Shown here in pieces: positions 8,493 to 16,378 of a DNA stretch of 64,000 bases (position 1 is its first letter; each line of letters begins with the position of its first letter). Under the pieces are notes generated by a model, which did not search any database, had not been told where the DNA came from, and saw only the letters and a list, made by a program, of their open reading frames with translations. This DNA is from Nitrosospira sp. Nsp14 (GTDB lineage: Bacteria > Pseudomonadota > Gammaproteobacteria > Burkholderiales > Nitrosomonadaceae), in the NCBI RefSeq assembly GCF_900113575.1, contig NZ_FOPV01000008.1, positions 62,001 to 126,000 of the forward strand, given 5' to 3'. Position numbers and translations under genes: made by a program.

Positions 8493-10109
8493 ATGGTAAA
8501 GCATTCAAAACCCCATCCTCGTACGCCGCAATCCGATGACAATCGTCAGGTCAGGCTGGTCACTGCCTTGCTGGACCCGGGGCGCTATCCTCATGCGGCG
8601 AAACGTGTGCATCTGATCGAAACGCATATTTCCTGGGTGCTGCTGGCAGGACGCTATGCATACAAAATCAAAAAATCGGTTGATCTCGGCTTCCTGAATT
8701 TTACCAGCCTCGCATTGCGTCGCGATTATTGCAAAGAAGAAATCCGGCTGAACCGCCGGCTGGCGCCGCAGCTATATCTCGATGTCATTCCCATCGGCGG
8801 TACGTCGGAATCGCCCCTATTTGGCGCGAAGCCTGCGATTGAATATGCCGTTAGAATGAGACGCTTTCCCACATCCAGGCAATTGGATCGCCTTGTCGCG
8901 CGCAACAAGCTTCTGCCCGCACATATCGATACCCTGGCGGTCACCATTGCTCATTTTCATAACGGATTACCCGCGGGGGAGACCGCAAGCCAGTTTGGTA
9001 CAGCCGCTGCCACGCATTCAGCAGTATCGAAAAGTTTCGAGCAATTGCAGGCTGCCCTAGCCGGTGGGGAAGACGAAACCAGCGTAGTCGCGCTGCACCA
9101 GGCGCTGCAGGCCGAATATGACAAATGTAAATATCGACTTGAGCAGCGCCATATGCGGGGCTTCATACGCGAGTGCCATGGTGATCTGCATCTTGGCAAT
9201 ATTGCACTCATCCGCAATCAACCCACCCCCTTTGACTGTATCGAATTCAACCCGGCGTTGCGCTGGATTGACGTGATGAATGAAGTTGCCTTTACAGTCA
9301 TGGATCTGTTGCATTACCAGCGGCCTGAGCTCGCCTTCCGTTTCCTGAACGCTTATCTGGAGTCTACTGGAGATTATAGCGCCGTCCCGTTGCTGCGATA
9401 TTATGTTGCCTATCGCGCAGTTGTGCGCGCCATGGTCAATGCCATTCGCGCCGGACAGACGAGCTTGGGCGAGCGGGCGCGGACGGAAGCAATTGCACAT
9501 TGCCGCGATTTCGTCGCTCTGGCCGCGCAGCGCCTCGCATGGGACCGGCCAGCGCTCATCATTACCCACGGGTTGCCCGGGTCGGGCAAAACCACTTTTT
9601 CGCAGGTCGCGCTGGAACGCCTGCAGGCAATCCGCATCCGTTCCGACGTGGAGCGCAAACGTTTATTTGGACTCGCGCCGCTCGCGGACAGCGGCGCGCT
9701 TGCGGAGCCCATCTACACTGCCAACGCGACGCAACAAACCTACGCACGCCTTTATGAACTCGCACGCGAACTGCTGACGGCAGGCATCGCCGTGATCGTG
9801 GATGCCGCCTTTCTCAGGCGGCATGAACGTGAACTTTTCCGTGGTTTGGCGCATGAACTCGCGGTACCGTTTGCCATCGCGTCGCTGCAAGCCAGTACGA
9901 CGGCCTTGAAGGCGCGCATAACCCGACGGCGGAACGAGTCGAACGACGCTTCCGAAGCAGATCTCGCCGTGCTGAAATCATTGCAGGCACAACAGGAAAT
10001 GCTGACACCCGCTGAGCAACATAACACCATAGAGTTTTTCAATGAAGGCAAGGAATTTGCTGCCGATGCATACACTTGGGAGAAGATCGATCGGCTGATA
10101 CCACGCTGA
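8493..10109 (+). CDS. Fusion of aminoglycoside-phosphotransferase-like kinase and P-loop kinase
   Basis: This is a 538-residue two-domain protein. The N-terminal part (about 1-330) resembles APH/choline-kinase-type phosphotransferases and has the catalytic loop CHGDLHLGN and a following DCIEFN segment. The C-terminal part (about 355-520) is a P-loop kinase of the AAA_33/zeta-toxin-like group with Walker A GLPGSGKTT. Such fusions are widespread in proteobacteria and usually annotated as bifunctional aminoglycoside phosphotransferase/ATP-binding protein, but real substrates are not established. It follows the DHH gene by 57 bp on the same strand and may be cotranscribed. Resistance to aminoglycosides should not be assumed. 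Confidence 0.8.
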   Translation: MVKHSKPHPRTPQSDDNRQVRLVTALLDPGRYPHAAKRVHLIETHISWVLLAGRYAYKIKKSVDLGFLNFTSLALRRDYCKEEIRLNRRLAPQLYLDVIPIGGTSESPLFGAKPAIEYAVRMRRFPTSRQLDRLVARNKLLPAHIDTLAVTIAHFHNGLPAGETASQFGTAAATHSAVSKSFEQLQAALAGGEDETSVVALHQALQAEYDKCKYRLEQRHMRGFIRECHGDLHLGNIALIRNQPTPFDCIEFNPALRWIDVMNEVAFTVMDLLHYQRPELAFRFLNAYLESTGDYSAVPLLRYYVAYRAVVRAMVNAIRAGQTSLGERARTEAIAHCRDFVALAAQRLAWDRPALIITHGLPGSGKTTFSQVALERLQAIRIRSDVERKRLFGLAPLADSGALAEPIYTANATQQTYARLYELARELLTAGIAVIVDAAFLRRHERELFRGLAHELAVPFAIASLQASTTALKARITRRRNESNDASEADLAVLKSLQAQQEMLTPAEQHNTIEFFNEGKEFAADAYTWEKIDRLIPR

Positions 10110-10316
10110 GGACAATGAACATGAACAGTCGACCAGGAAACGCCGACTAGGCCCAGTTCGAACTATCGAATTAATTAAGGTCTTCCCCGGCTTATCTATA
10201 TTTCAGGGAAACGGCATTCCACTTCAACCCATCTCCGTGATAACCTTTCTTTAAGAAATCCTCGAGGCGAGTGCCCAGAGATTCAGAATCAGCCCAGTCC
10301 CCACCCACTAATTGCC

Positions 10317-11042
10317 ATGCTAAGGACAACAGTACGCTTACCGGTCAGAAGCCTGCCACAGCCGGATGAAACAACCTGCGGCCCTACCTGCCTGCATGCC
10401 ATGTACAACTATTGGGGCAAGACTGAACCACTCAAGAGCGTCATCATCCGCACCCGGAAACTGGAAAGCGGAAGCGGTACCTTTGCAGTGTTTCTGGGTT
10501 GCGATGCCCTGCGCAATGGTTTTCAAGCCACCATATATACATATAACCTTATGATGTTCGATCCGACCTGGTTCGCACCGGGGATGGACATCGCCGAACG
10601 GCTGAGGCAGCAGCGCGAGCTAAAGCGGGAACCGCGATTGCGGCATGCCACCGAGGGCTATCTGGAGTTCCTCCGCCTAGGCGGAAGGTTGCGCCTGACC
10701 GACCTATCGCAATCGCTCGTCCACGGCCTCTTGCGCCGCGGCCTTCCGATTCTGACCGGATTGAGCTCAACATACCTTTACCGCGCCGCGAGGGAATACG
10801 GGCCGGACGACACGCCCGATGACGTCCGGGGGTTCCCCGCGGGACATTTCGTAGTCTTGACCGGCTATGACCGCCGCAAGCGCACCGTGCTTGTGGCCGA
10901 TCCTTATGGTCCTTTTCAGGAGTACTGGTGCAATATCGACCGCGTGTTGGGCGCGGTGCTGCTGGGAATTGTTACGCATGACGCCAATTTGCTGGTAATC
11001 CATTCTCGCGGGCATCAGGATCATCCTGACGAAGGAGGATGA
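10317..11042 (+). CDS. C39-like papain-fold cysteine peptidase
   Basis: This 241-residue protein looks like a C39-type papain-fold cysteine peptidase. The triad is visible as Cys21 (TTCGPTCL), His177 (GHFVVLTGYD) and Asp195 (VADPYG). There is no signal peptide, transmembrane segment or ABC domain, so it is not a standard bacteriocin-processing exporter and should act in the cytoplasm. Its stop overlaps the start of the GCS2 ligase gene (ATGA), so the two are translationally coupled. C39-like proteins are known beside RimK-type ATP-grasp ligases and GCS2 proteins in other proteobacteria, but no RimK gene is visible here. The substrate is unknown. Confidence 0.72.
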   Translation: MLRTTVRLPVRSLPQPDETTCGPTCLHAMYNYWGKTEPLKSVIIRTRKLESGSGTFAVFLGCDALRNGFQATIYTYNLMMFDPTWFAPGMDIAERLRQQRELKREPRLRHATEGYLEFLRLGGRLRLTDLSQSLVHGLLRRGLPILTGLSSTYLYRAAREYGPDDTPDDVRGFPAGHFVVLTGYDRRKRTVLVADPYGPFQEYWCNIDRVLGAVLLGIVTHDANLLVIHSRGHQDHPDEGG

Positions 11043-12283
11043 GCCTCACGTTGTCCGCTTTTTCGGGCTATGGCATCGAACTGGAGTACATGATCGTGAA
11101 TCGCACGACGCTGGCGATCCTGCCCATCGCCGAAAAGGTACTGCAACGGATTTCCGAAACGTGCGCTTCCGGGCTCAGATGCGACGAGCTGGCATGGTCC
11201 CACGAGCTGGTGCTGCATCTTATTGAGCTCAAAAACGTTGAACCCGATAACGATATAGACGCGCTCGCGGCCGGGTTTCAAAGCGAGATTCAGCGGATAA
11301 ACGACTTGCTCGAACCGATGGGGGCTCGGCTCATGCCCACCGCCATGCACCCATGGATGAACCCGCGAATCGAGACGCGGATATGGCAGCGTGAAAACGC
11401 GGAAATTTACACTGCATACGACCGGATTTTTGACTGCAGTAGGCATGGCTGGGCCAATCTGCAAAGCATGCAGCTCAACGTGCCGTTCGCGAATGATCAT
11501 GAGTTCGCCCGTCTTCACGCTGCCGTCCGGCTGTTGCTGCCCATCCTCCCCGCGCTCGCAGCAAGCTCCCCGATTGTTGAGGGTGGCGATGCCGGTTGGA
11601 TGGATTTTCGGATGGAAAGCTATCTTACCCATCAGGCAAGGGTGCCCCTGACCATGGGGAAAGTGATTCCGGATACCGCCAGCAGTCGCGCGGCCTACGA
11701 GCGCGACATTCTGGCACCGATGTATCAAGAGGTCAGGGCGCTCGATGCACAGAGAATTTTGCAGCACGAGTGGCTCAATGTTCGCGGGGCCGTCCCCCGC
11801 TTTGACCGCAATGCAATCGAAATCCGTGTTATTGACACGCAGGAATGTCCCCAGGCCGACCTCGCCATTGCTGCCGCTACGACCGATATTCTGCGTACGC
11901 TCTATGATGAAGTAAACGCGCCCCTCCCCGAGCAGCAGGCCATGGAGACCGATGTGCTTGTCGAGATCATGCACGCGTGCATCCGTAGTGCGGAGGAGGC
12001 GGTAATCACCAACGCCGAGTATCTGCGGCTGCTGGGCTTTCCGGATCACCGATGCGATGCCGGTGAGCTCTGGCGCCATCTGATCGGGTCAATCGCGTGG
12101 AATCAACCAGAACAGCGCGAACACGCGCGCCCACCGCTACAGGTTATGCTGGATTATGGTCCGCTTGCACGCCGAATCAAAGGTGCCGTGGGGCCGGAGT
12201 GCAGTAAAAAGCGGCTGATGGAAGTGTACAAGAAACTATGCGATTGCCTCGAAGCGGGCACGATGTTTTTGGGATTGGATTAG
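11039..12283 (+). CDS. Glutamate-cysteine ligase family (GCS2) carboxylate-amine ligase
   Basis: This 414-residue protein is of the GCS2 family, which joins the gamma-carboxylate of glutamate to an amine using ATP. It begins with the core FSGYGIELEYMIV, whose glutamates bind metal, and carries the later signatures MQLNVPF, MDFRMES and FDRNAIEIRVIDTQECPQAD. It is more distant from housekeeping GshA than from orphan GCS2 proteins such as the YbdK group. A strong AAGGAGG directly abuts the ATG at 11039, an unusually short spacing, and the start overlaps the C39 peptidase stop. An N-formylglutamate amidohydrolase gene follows within 75 bp. The trio suggests making or remodelling a glutamyl-containing compound, which is inference. 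Confidence 0.8.
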   Translation: MSLTLSAFSGYGIELEYMIVNRTTLAILPIAEKVLQRISETCASGLRCDELAWSHELVLHLIELKNVEPDNDIDALAAGFQSEIQRINDLLEPMGARLMPTAMHPWMNPRIETRIWQRENAEIYTAYDRIFDCSRHGWANLQSMQLNVPFANDHEFARLHAAVRLLLPILPALAASSPIVEGGDAGWMDFRMESYLTHQARVPLTMGKVIPDTASSRAAYERDILAPMYQEVRALDAQRILQHEWLNVRGAVPRFDRNAIEIRVIDTQECPQADLAIAAATTDILRTLYDEVNAPLPEQQAMETDVLVEIMHACIRSAEEAVITNAEYLRLLGFPDHRCDAGELWRHLIGSIAWNQPEQREHARPPLQVMLDYGPLARRIKGAVGPECSKKRLMEVYKKLCDCLEAGTMFLGLD

Positions 12284-12356
12284 CGTGCGCTCATTCTGCT
12301 GAGTTCTAAAAAGGGGCAAAACGGGCGAAGAAGGCGCTTCAAGATAAGGTACCAGC

Positions 12357-13127
12357 TTGTCTGCCAAAATTCATTTTGTCGTCACCTGCGAGCACGGAGG
12401 AAACCGGATTCCGCGTCGCTACCAGCAACTCTTCGGCGGATACCAACGCCTGTTGCACAGTCACCGAGGGTACGATGCCGGCGCGCTGCAACTGGCGCGG
12501 CAAGTAGCGGACATGTTGCACGCCGACTTTTTTTCCGCCACGGTATCTCGGTTGCTGATAGACCTTAACCGTTCCATCGGGCATCCCAAGCTGTACTCGG
12601 AGGCGACACGCCCAGCCCCGGCCACAGTCAGGAGTGAGATTCTGAAATGCTACTATCTGCCTTATCGCAACAGAGTCGAAACGAACATCTCCCAGGCGAT
12701 TCGGGGCGGACAGAGTGTGATTCACATCTCCTCGCACAGCTTCACACCCGAATTGAACGGAGAGGTTCGCAATGCGGACATCGGTCTGCTTTATGATCCT
12801 TCACGCGCGCTGGAGCGCGACATTTGCAACCGCTTGCGCGCCAGCTTCAGAGCAAACAGTCCGGCGCTGATAGTGCGTCGCAACTACCCATATTTCGGCA
12901 AGGCTAATGGTTTTCCCGCCTACCTGCGCCGGCGGTTTCCTGTCGATGCTTACGTCGCTATCGAGCTCGAAATCAACCAGAAACACGTACTCAAGGGCGG
13001 CCGCCAATGGCGCTTGCTACGTAGCGCCATCCTCAAATCCCTCGCCGAAGCAGTAGTACCAAACATATCAGGGCTGCCTGATGGCGTGCTGCAAGGTGCA
13101 ACGCCATCAAATAATAGCGCGTCATGA
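12357..13127 (+). CDS. N-formylglutamate amidohydrolase family protein
   Basis: This 256-residue protein belongs to the FGase family, which hydrolyses N-formyl-glutamate or similar N-acyl amino acids. The zinc-binding signature begins near the N terminus as TCEHGGNRIP. Further conserved elements are HRGYDAGA, LLIDLNRS, VIHISSHSFTP and IELEINQK. It appears to start at a TTG at 12357, preceded by GATAAGG, because no ATG or GTG fits the conserved N terminus. No histidine-degradation gene (hutU, hutH) is nearby, so a role in histidine use is unlikely. It sits behind the C39 peptidase and GCS2 ligase and overlaps the pncB 3' end tail to tail by 6 bp. Confidence 0.8.
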   Translation: MSAKIHFVVTCEHGGNRIPRRYQQLFGGYQRLLHSHRGYDAGALQLARQVADMLHADFFSATVSRLLIDLNRSIGHPKLYSEATRPAPATVRSEILKCYYLPYRNRVETNISQAIRGGQSVIHISSHSFTPELNGEVRNADIGLLYDPSRALERDICNRLRASFRANSPALIVRRNYPYFGKANGFPAYLRRRFPVDAYVAIELEINQKHVLKGGRQWRLLRSAILKSLAEAVVPNISGLPDGVLQGATPSNNSAS

Positions 13128-14501
13128 TGCTCGCGCCTGCAACGATTGTGCTCCTGTTTCCGCGTCCAATCGGGTGGCCAGGGCCTGTAACCGGGCCGAA
13201 ATCTCCACTGGATAACTTGGCGACGCTGCGTCAAGTATGGTCAACGGTTTCGGCAAACGGGCATAACTTGCCAACGTACGCTTGCGTATCTCGTCAAGCT
13301 TGACGCCTTCGTCAATACGCTTTCCCTTCAGCATCACGGGAACGATGAGCGGCTCCCCGCGATGAAAACCTTCCCCCTCCAGCGTCACGATGTCGCGCGC
13401 CATCCGCCCCTCGGCCGTGTCATATTCGCGGTAAACCTGCTTTCTTCCCGGCCAGGTTGCCTTTCCTTCCGAACGCTTGCGGCGCGCCTTGCCGGCGTAT
13501 TCCTGCAACTTGTAGGCGCAGTCAAGAGACGGGGCATCGCTTGAGACATCCAGCGCGGTACCGACGCCAAAACCATCTATTGGCGCTGGTGGTGATCCGA
13601 CGGGTGACAATAGCGCACGCAGGCGGTATTCGTCCAGGTTTCCGCTGGCAAAGATGGTCGTGTTCTCGAGTTCACCTTCGTCAAGTATGCGGCGCACGCG
13701 GCTGGCATGCATGGCAAGATCGCCGCTGTCCAGCCGAACACCCTTGATGCCAATCCCATCCACGCGAAGTTTGCGCGCCAGCGTCACCACCTTCCTAGCA
13801 GCCGCTTCGGTGTCGTAAGTATCGATCAGCAGAACTGCATTGTCCGGATAAGAACGTGCAAAATGCTCGAGCGCCGTGGCTTCGTCTGGATGCGCCTGGA
13901 TGTAGGAATGAGCGCTGGTACCGAATAGCGGGATTCCATACAGCGTCCCGGCCAGCACAGTGGCGGTGCCGGAAAATCCGGCAATATAGCTCGCCCGCGC
14001 GGCGAGGAGGGCTGCTTCAGCGCCATGGGCACGACGCATGCCGAAATCCACCAGCAGCTTGCCCGGCGCCGTCAACACCGACCGCGCGGCCTTGGTTGCA
14101 ATCATGCTCTGGAAGTGCAGCAGATTCATGACTCGCGATTCGACCAGCTGGGCCTGTGGCAGCGGTGCGGTTATCCTCAGGATGGGCTCCTCCGGAAAAA
14201 AAAGGCTCCCCTCTGGCATGGCATGTACGTCGCCCTCAAAATGGAATCGTTCCAGGTAATCAATGAAATGAGGTCGAAAACGCGTGGCCAGCCATGCCAG
14301 CTCGTCCGGAGAGAACGTAAGGTTCTCCAGAAAATCCAGGACCTGCTCCAGACCCGCTGCGAGCATGAAATTGCGGCACGATGGAAGCTTACGTACAAAA
14401 AGCTCAAACACTGCAGTTTCTTCCATCCCCTGCTCCAGATAGCTCTGCATCATCATAAGTTGATAATGGTCGGTCAGAAGCGGACTGGAACCGGGATTCA
14501 T
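13122..14501 (-). CDS. pncB: Nicotinate phosphoribosyltransferase
   Basis: This 459-residue enzyme makes nicotinate mononucleotide from nicotinate and PRPP, the entry step of NAD salvage. Family elements are visible as LTDHYQLMM at the N terminus, DFGMRRAHG, FSGTATVLAG, FGTSAHS, DTYDTEAAA, and GIRLDSGDLA-like residues (GVRLDSGDLA). The start overlaps the stop of the upstream nicotinamidase gene by 4 bp, so the two salvage steps are translationally coupled. Its 3' end overlaps that of the N-formylglutamate amidohydrolase gene on the other strand by 6 bp. In related bacteria this gene is often found among stress genes such as uspA and rtcB, as here. Confidence 0.93.
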   Translation of the reverse strand: MNPGSSPLLTDHYQLMMMQSYLEQGMEETAVFELFVRKLPSCRNFMLAAGLEQVLDFLENLTFSPDELAWLATRFRPHFIDYLERFHFEGDVHAMPEGSLFFPEEPILRITAPLPQAQLVESRVMNLLHFQSMIATKAARSVLTAPGKLLVDFGMRRAHGAEAALLAARASYIAGFSGTATVLAGTLYGIPLFGTSAHSYIQAHPDEATALEHFARSYPDNAVLLIDTYDTEAAARKVVTLARKLRVDGIGIKGVRLDSGDLAMHASRVRRILDEGELENTTIFASGNLDEYRLRALLSPVGSPPAPIDGFGVGTALDVSSDAPSLDCAYKLQEYAGKARRKRSEGKATWPGRKQVYREYDTAEGRMARDIVTLEGEGFHRGEPLIVPVMLKGKRIDEGVKLDEIRKRTLASYARLPKPLTILDAASPSYPVEISARLQALATRLDAETGAQSLQARAS

Positions 14502-15097
14502 GCGTCAAGCATTTCAAGGTGAATGGGAATCGCGCCCAGGGTTTTCATCTGCTCACTGGCGCCGCCGTGGTTCAGGCTGGTGTCAATGGCGCGGATCGCG
14601 TCCTCGAGAACAAATGTTGTGTAATGGTAACGCAGGGCATCCTTCACGGTATTGAGCACGCAATACTCCGTCGCCAAGCCGCCTATGAATACGCGCACGG
14701 CGCCGGCGGATTTTAGTAATGAATCGAGCTGGGTGTTATCAAAGCCCGAATAGGCGTCCCTCTCCCGTGCGGTCGCCTTGGATATGACAAAAGTATCAGC
14801 GGGAAGGCGAAGGCTGGCGGGAAAGGCCGCGCCCTGGGTTGCCGCAATGCAGTGAGGCGGCCATGGACCGCCCTGATGCTGGAAGGAGCAGTGATCAGGG
14901 GGATGCCAGTCGCGGGTGGCGAAAACAGGCAAACGATGCGAATGGAATAGCGTGAGATAGCGATTGAGCACCGGGACGACCTCGTCACCGGCGGGTACGG
15001 CGAGACTGCCGCCGGGAAGAAAGTCATTTTGCACGTCCACCAGAATCAGGGCATCGCCAGCCTGAAGACCGATTTTCGCGTGCCGACCCTCACTCAT
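14498..15097 (-). CDS. pncA: Nicotinamidase / isochorismatase-family cysteine hydrolase
   Basis: This 199-residue protein converts nicotinamide to nicotinate, which the coupled pncB product then uses. The isochorismatase-fold triad is visible as Asp21 (DVQNDF), Lys107 (ISKATARERDAYSGF) and Cys146 (LATEYCV). The metal-site region DWHPPDHCSF is also present. A GLATEYCV motif with the following VKDAL is typical of PncA proper rather than of other cysteine hydrolases. It is the first gene of a two-gene operon with pncB (ATGA overlap). The preceding 165 bp to the next gene upstream probably hold its promoter. Confidence 0.92.
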   Translation of the reverse strand: MSEGRHAKIGLQAGDALILVDVQNDFLPGGSLAVPAGDEVVPVLNRYLTLFHSHRLPVFATRDWHPPDHCSFQHQGGPWPPHCIAATQGAAFPASLRLPADTFVISKATARERDAYSGFDNTQLDSLLKSAGAVRVFIGGLATEYCVLNTVKDALRYHYTTFVLEDAIRAIDTSLNHGGASEQMKTLGAIPIHLEMLDA

Positions 15098-15262
15098 AGG
15101 ATTTACTCACTGCTTGTGCTGTCGACCGAAACTTCGGTGTCGACGCCGGCACCCGTGAGAATCGCGTGACTAGCGTCGGCATAAGCGCCTCAGGCTGGGC
15201 ACTCATGGAACAGAGAAAAAGCGGGGGAGACCTCGGGCGAAGAGCGCAACGGCCAGGACTCA

Positions 15263-15829
15263 TCACTCCTGTTCTGCTTCGCCCTCCGAGATGTGGCGCT
15301 TGGCAGCGCTTACACGCTTCGCCTGAGGACCTTCGCCACCAATATCTTCAAGAAACTTGACTTCGCTGCCCTCTTCCAATTTCTCGAAGTTATTTTCAGC
15401 CAGGTTATCGCGGTGAAAATAGAGTTCCTCTCCTTCCGGGGTTTCAATAAACCCGTAGCCTTCCTCGGTTATGAGACGCACTATCTTCCCATGCAATACC
15501 GGCGTGTGTGCCTTAATACTGCCGCGCTGCCGCCGGCCATAATCCTCCAACTGGCGTTTGGCCGCATCAAAGGCATCGCGGACCGCGACATATACGTCCT
15601 CATGCGCTTCATGATTCACCACCAGTTCCTTGCCAGGCACTGTAATATCGAGACGCACGTTAAACGTGCGCCCTTGATGTTTATGCTTGTGCGGAACGTC
15701 GACCACCACTCGGCAGCCCATGACTTTCGGGTAGAACGTTTCGAGCTTTTCCACTTTCTGCCGAATGTGAGTCTCCAGCGCTTCAGAATGGGGAACGTCC
15801 CTGGTGGTAATCTGCAGTTGTAATTTCAT
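15263..15829 (-). CDS. Hibernation-promoting factor (HPF/RaiA) domain fused to a cold-shock domain
   Basis: This 188-residue protein joins a ribosome-associated HPF/RaiA domain (about 1-105) to a C-terminal cold-shock domain (about 115-180). The HPF part shows the beta-alpha-beta fold pattern and the conserved HEDVYVAVRDAFDAAKRQLEDY helix. The cold-shock part carries GKIVRLITEEGYGFIETPEG and YFHRDNL, close to the RNP1 and RNP2 RNA-binding motifs. HPF domains bind the 30S decoding centre and stop translation in stationary phase. The added cold-shock domain should bind RNA or DNA. It lies downstream of uspA on the same strand with an 89-bp gap. Such fusions are known in other proteobacteria but their function is poorly described. 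Confidence 0.9.
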   Translation of the reverse strand: MKLQLQITTRDVPHSEALETHIRQKVEKLETFYPKVMGCRVVVDVPHKHKHQGRTFNVRLDITVPGKELVVNHEAHEDVYVAVRDAFDAAKRQLEDYGRRQRGSIKAHTPVLHGKIVRLITEEGYGFIETPEGEELYFHRDNLAENNFEKLEEGSEVKFLEDIGGEGPQAKRVSAAKRHISEGEAEQE

Positions 15830-15918
15830 GACGATATCCTCCGATGTTTACGTTGCAAGGCCCATCGAAAAAAAACAGGACTTTCACGATATGGGCACAA
15901 ATTTCAATTTGACGCGGA

Positions 15919-16371
15919 TTATGCCCCGCGGATCAATAACACGGGGACATCAGCGGTATGCACAACGCCTTCGGCCACACTTCCAAAAAGAATACGGCTG
16001 AAACCGGAACGGCCGTGGGTGCCTATGACGATCAAGTCGGCGGGCCAACGCCGGGCTTCTTCGACGATGACGTTGGCGATGCGCTCTCCATCAGCCTGGA
16101 GCAATCTTTTCTGCACTGCGACACCCGCCTGTCGGACCATTTTTTCGGCCTCCGCCAGTATTTTTTCGCCGCTGTTTCTCATGATTTTCTGAAGCTCAGC
16201 ATAGTTGAAGTAAATCTCACTGTCGGGAAAAAGGATTATCTCGACAACATGCAACAATTCCAGTTGCGTGCCCTTCCCCGCTTGCCGGGCGAGGCCAAGC
16301 GCTTCCTCAAGTGCCCGTTGGGAAGTTGGACTCCCGTCAATGGGCACCAGAATACGCTGATACATGGCCAT
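15919..16371 (-). CDS. Universal stress protein, UspA family
   Basis: This 150-residue protein has the UspA fold: YQRILVPIDGSPTSQ at the N terminus and the ATP-binding signature GTHGRSGFSRILFGSVAE near the C terminus (G-2X-G-9X-G-S pattern). ATP-binding UspA proteins act in stress tolerance through mechanisms that differ between species. I chose the ATG at 16371, which gives a standard N terminus; a longer frame would run into rtcB. The start is 7 bp from the rtcB stop, so rtcB and uspA form an operon, probably with the HPF-cold-shock gene downstream. Confidence 0.92.
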   Translation of the reverse strand: MAMYQRILVPIDGSPTSQRALEEALGLARQAGKGTQLELLHVVEIILFPDSEIYFNYAELQKIMRNSGEKILAEAEKMVRQAGVAVQKRLLQADGERIANVIVEEARRWPADLIVIGTHGRSGFSRILFGSVAEGVVHTADVPVLLIRGA

Positions 16372-16378
16372 TTCGAAA

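Noticed and set aside
8493-10109. Aminoglycoside resistance gene
   Set aside because: The fold is of the phosphotransferase family, but the fusion to a P-loop kinase is a common housekeeping-type protein and nothing links it to resistance.
11021-12079. A 352-codon frame opposite the GCS2 ligase gene
   Set aside because: It lies antisense to a gene with clear family motifs and shows none of its own.
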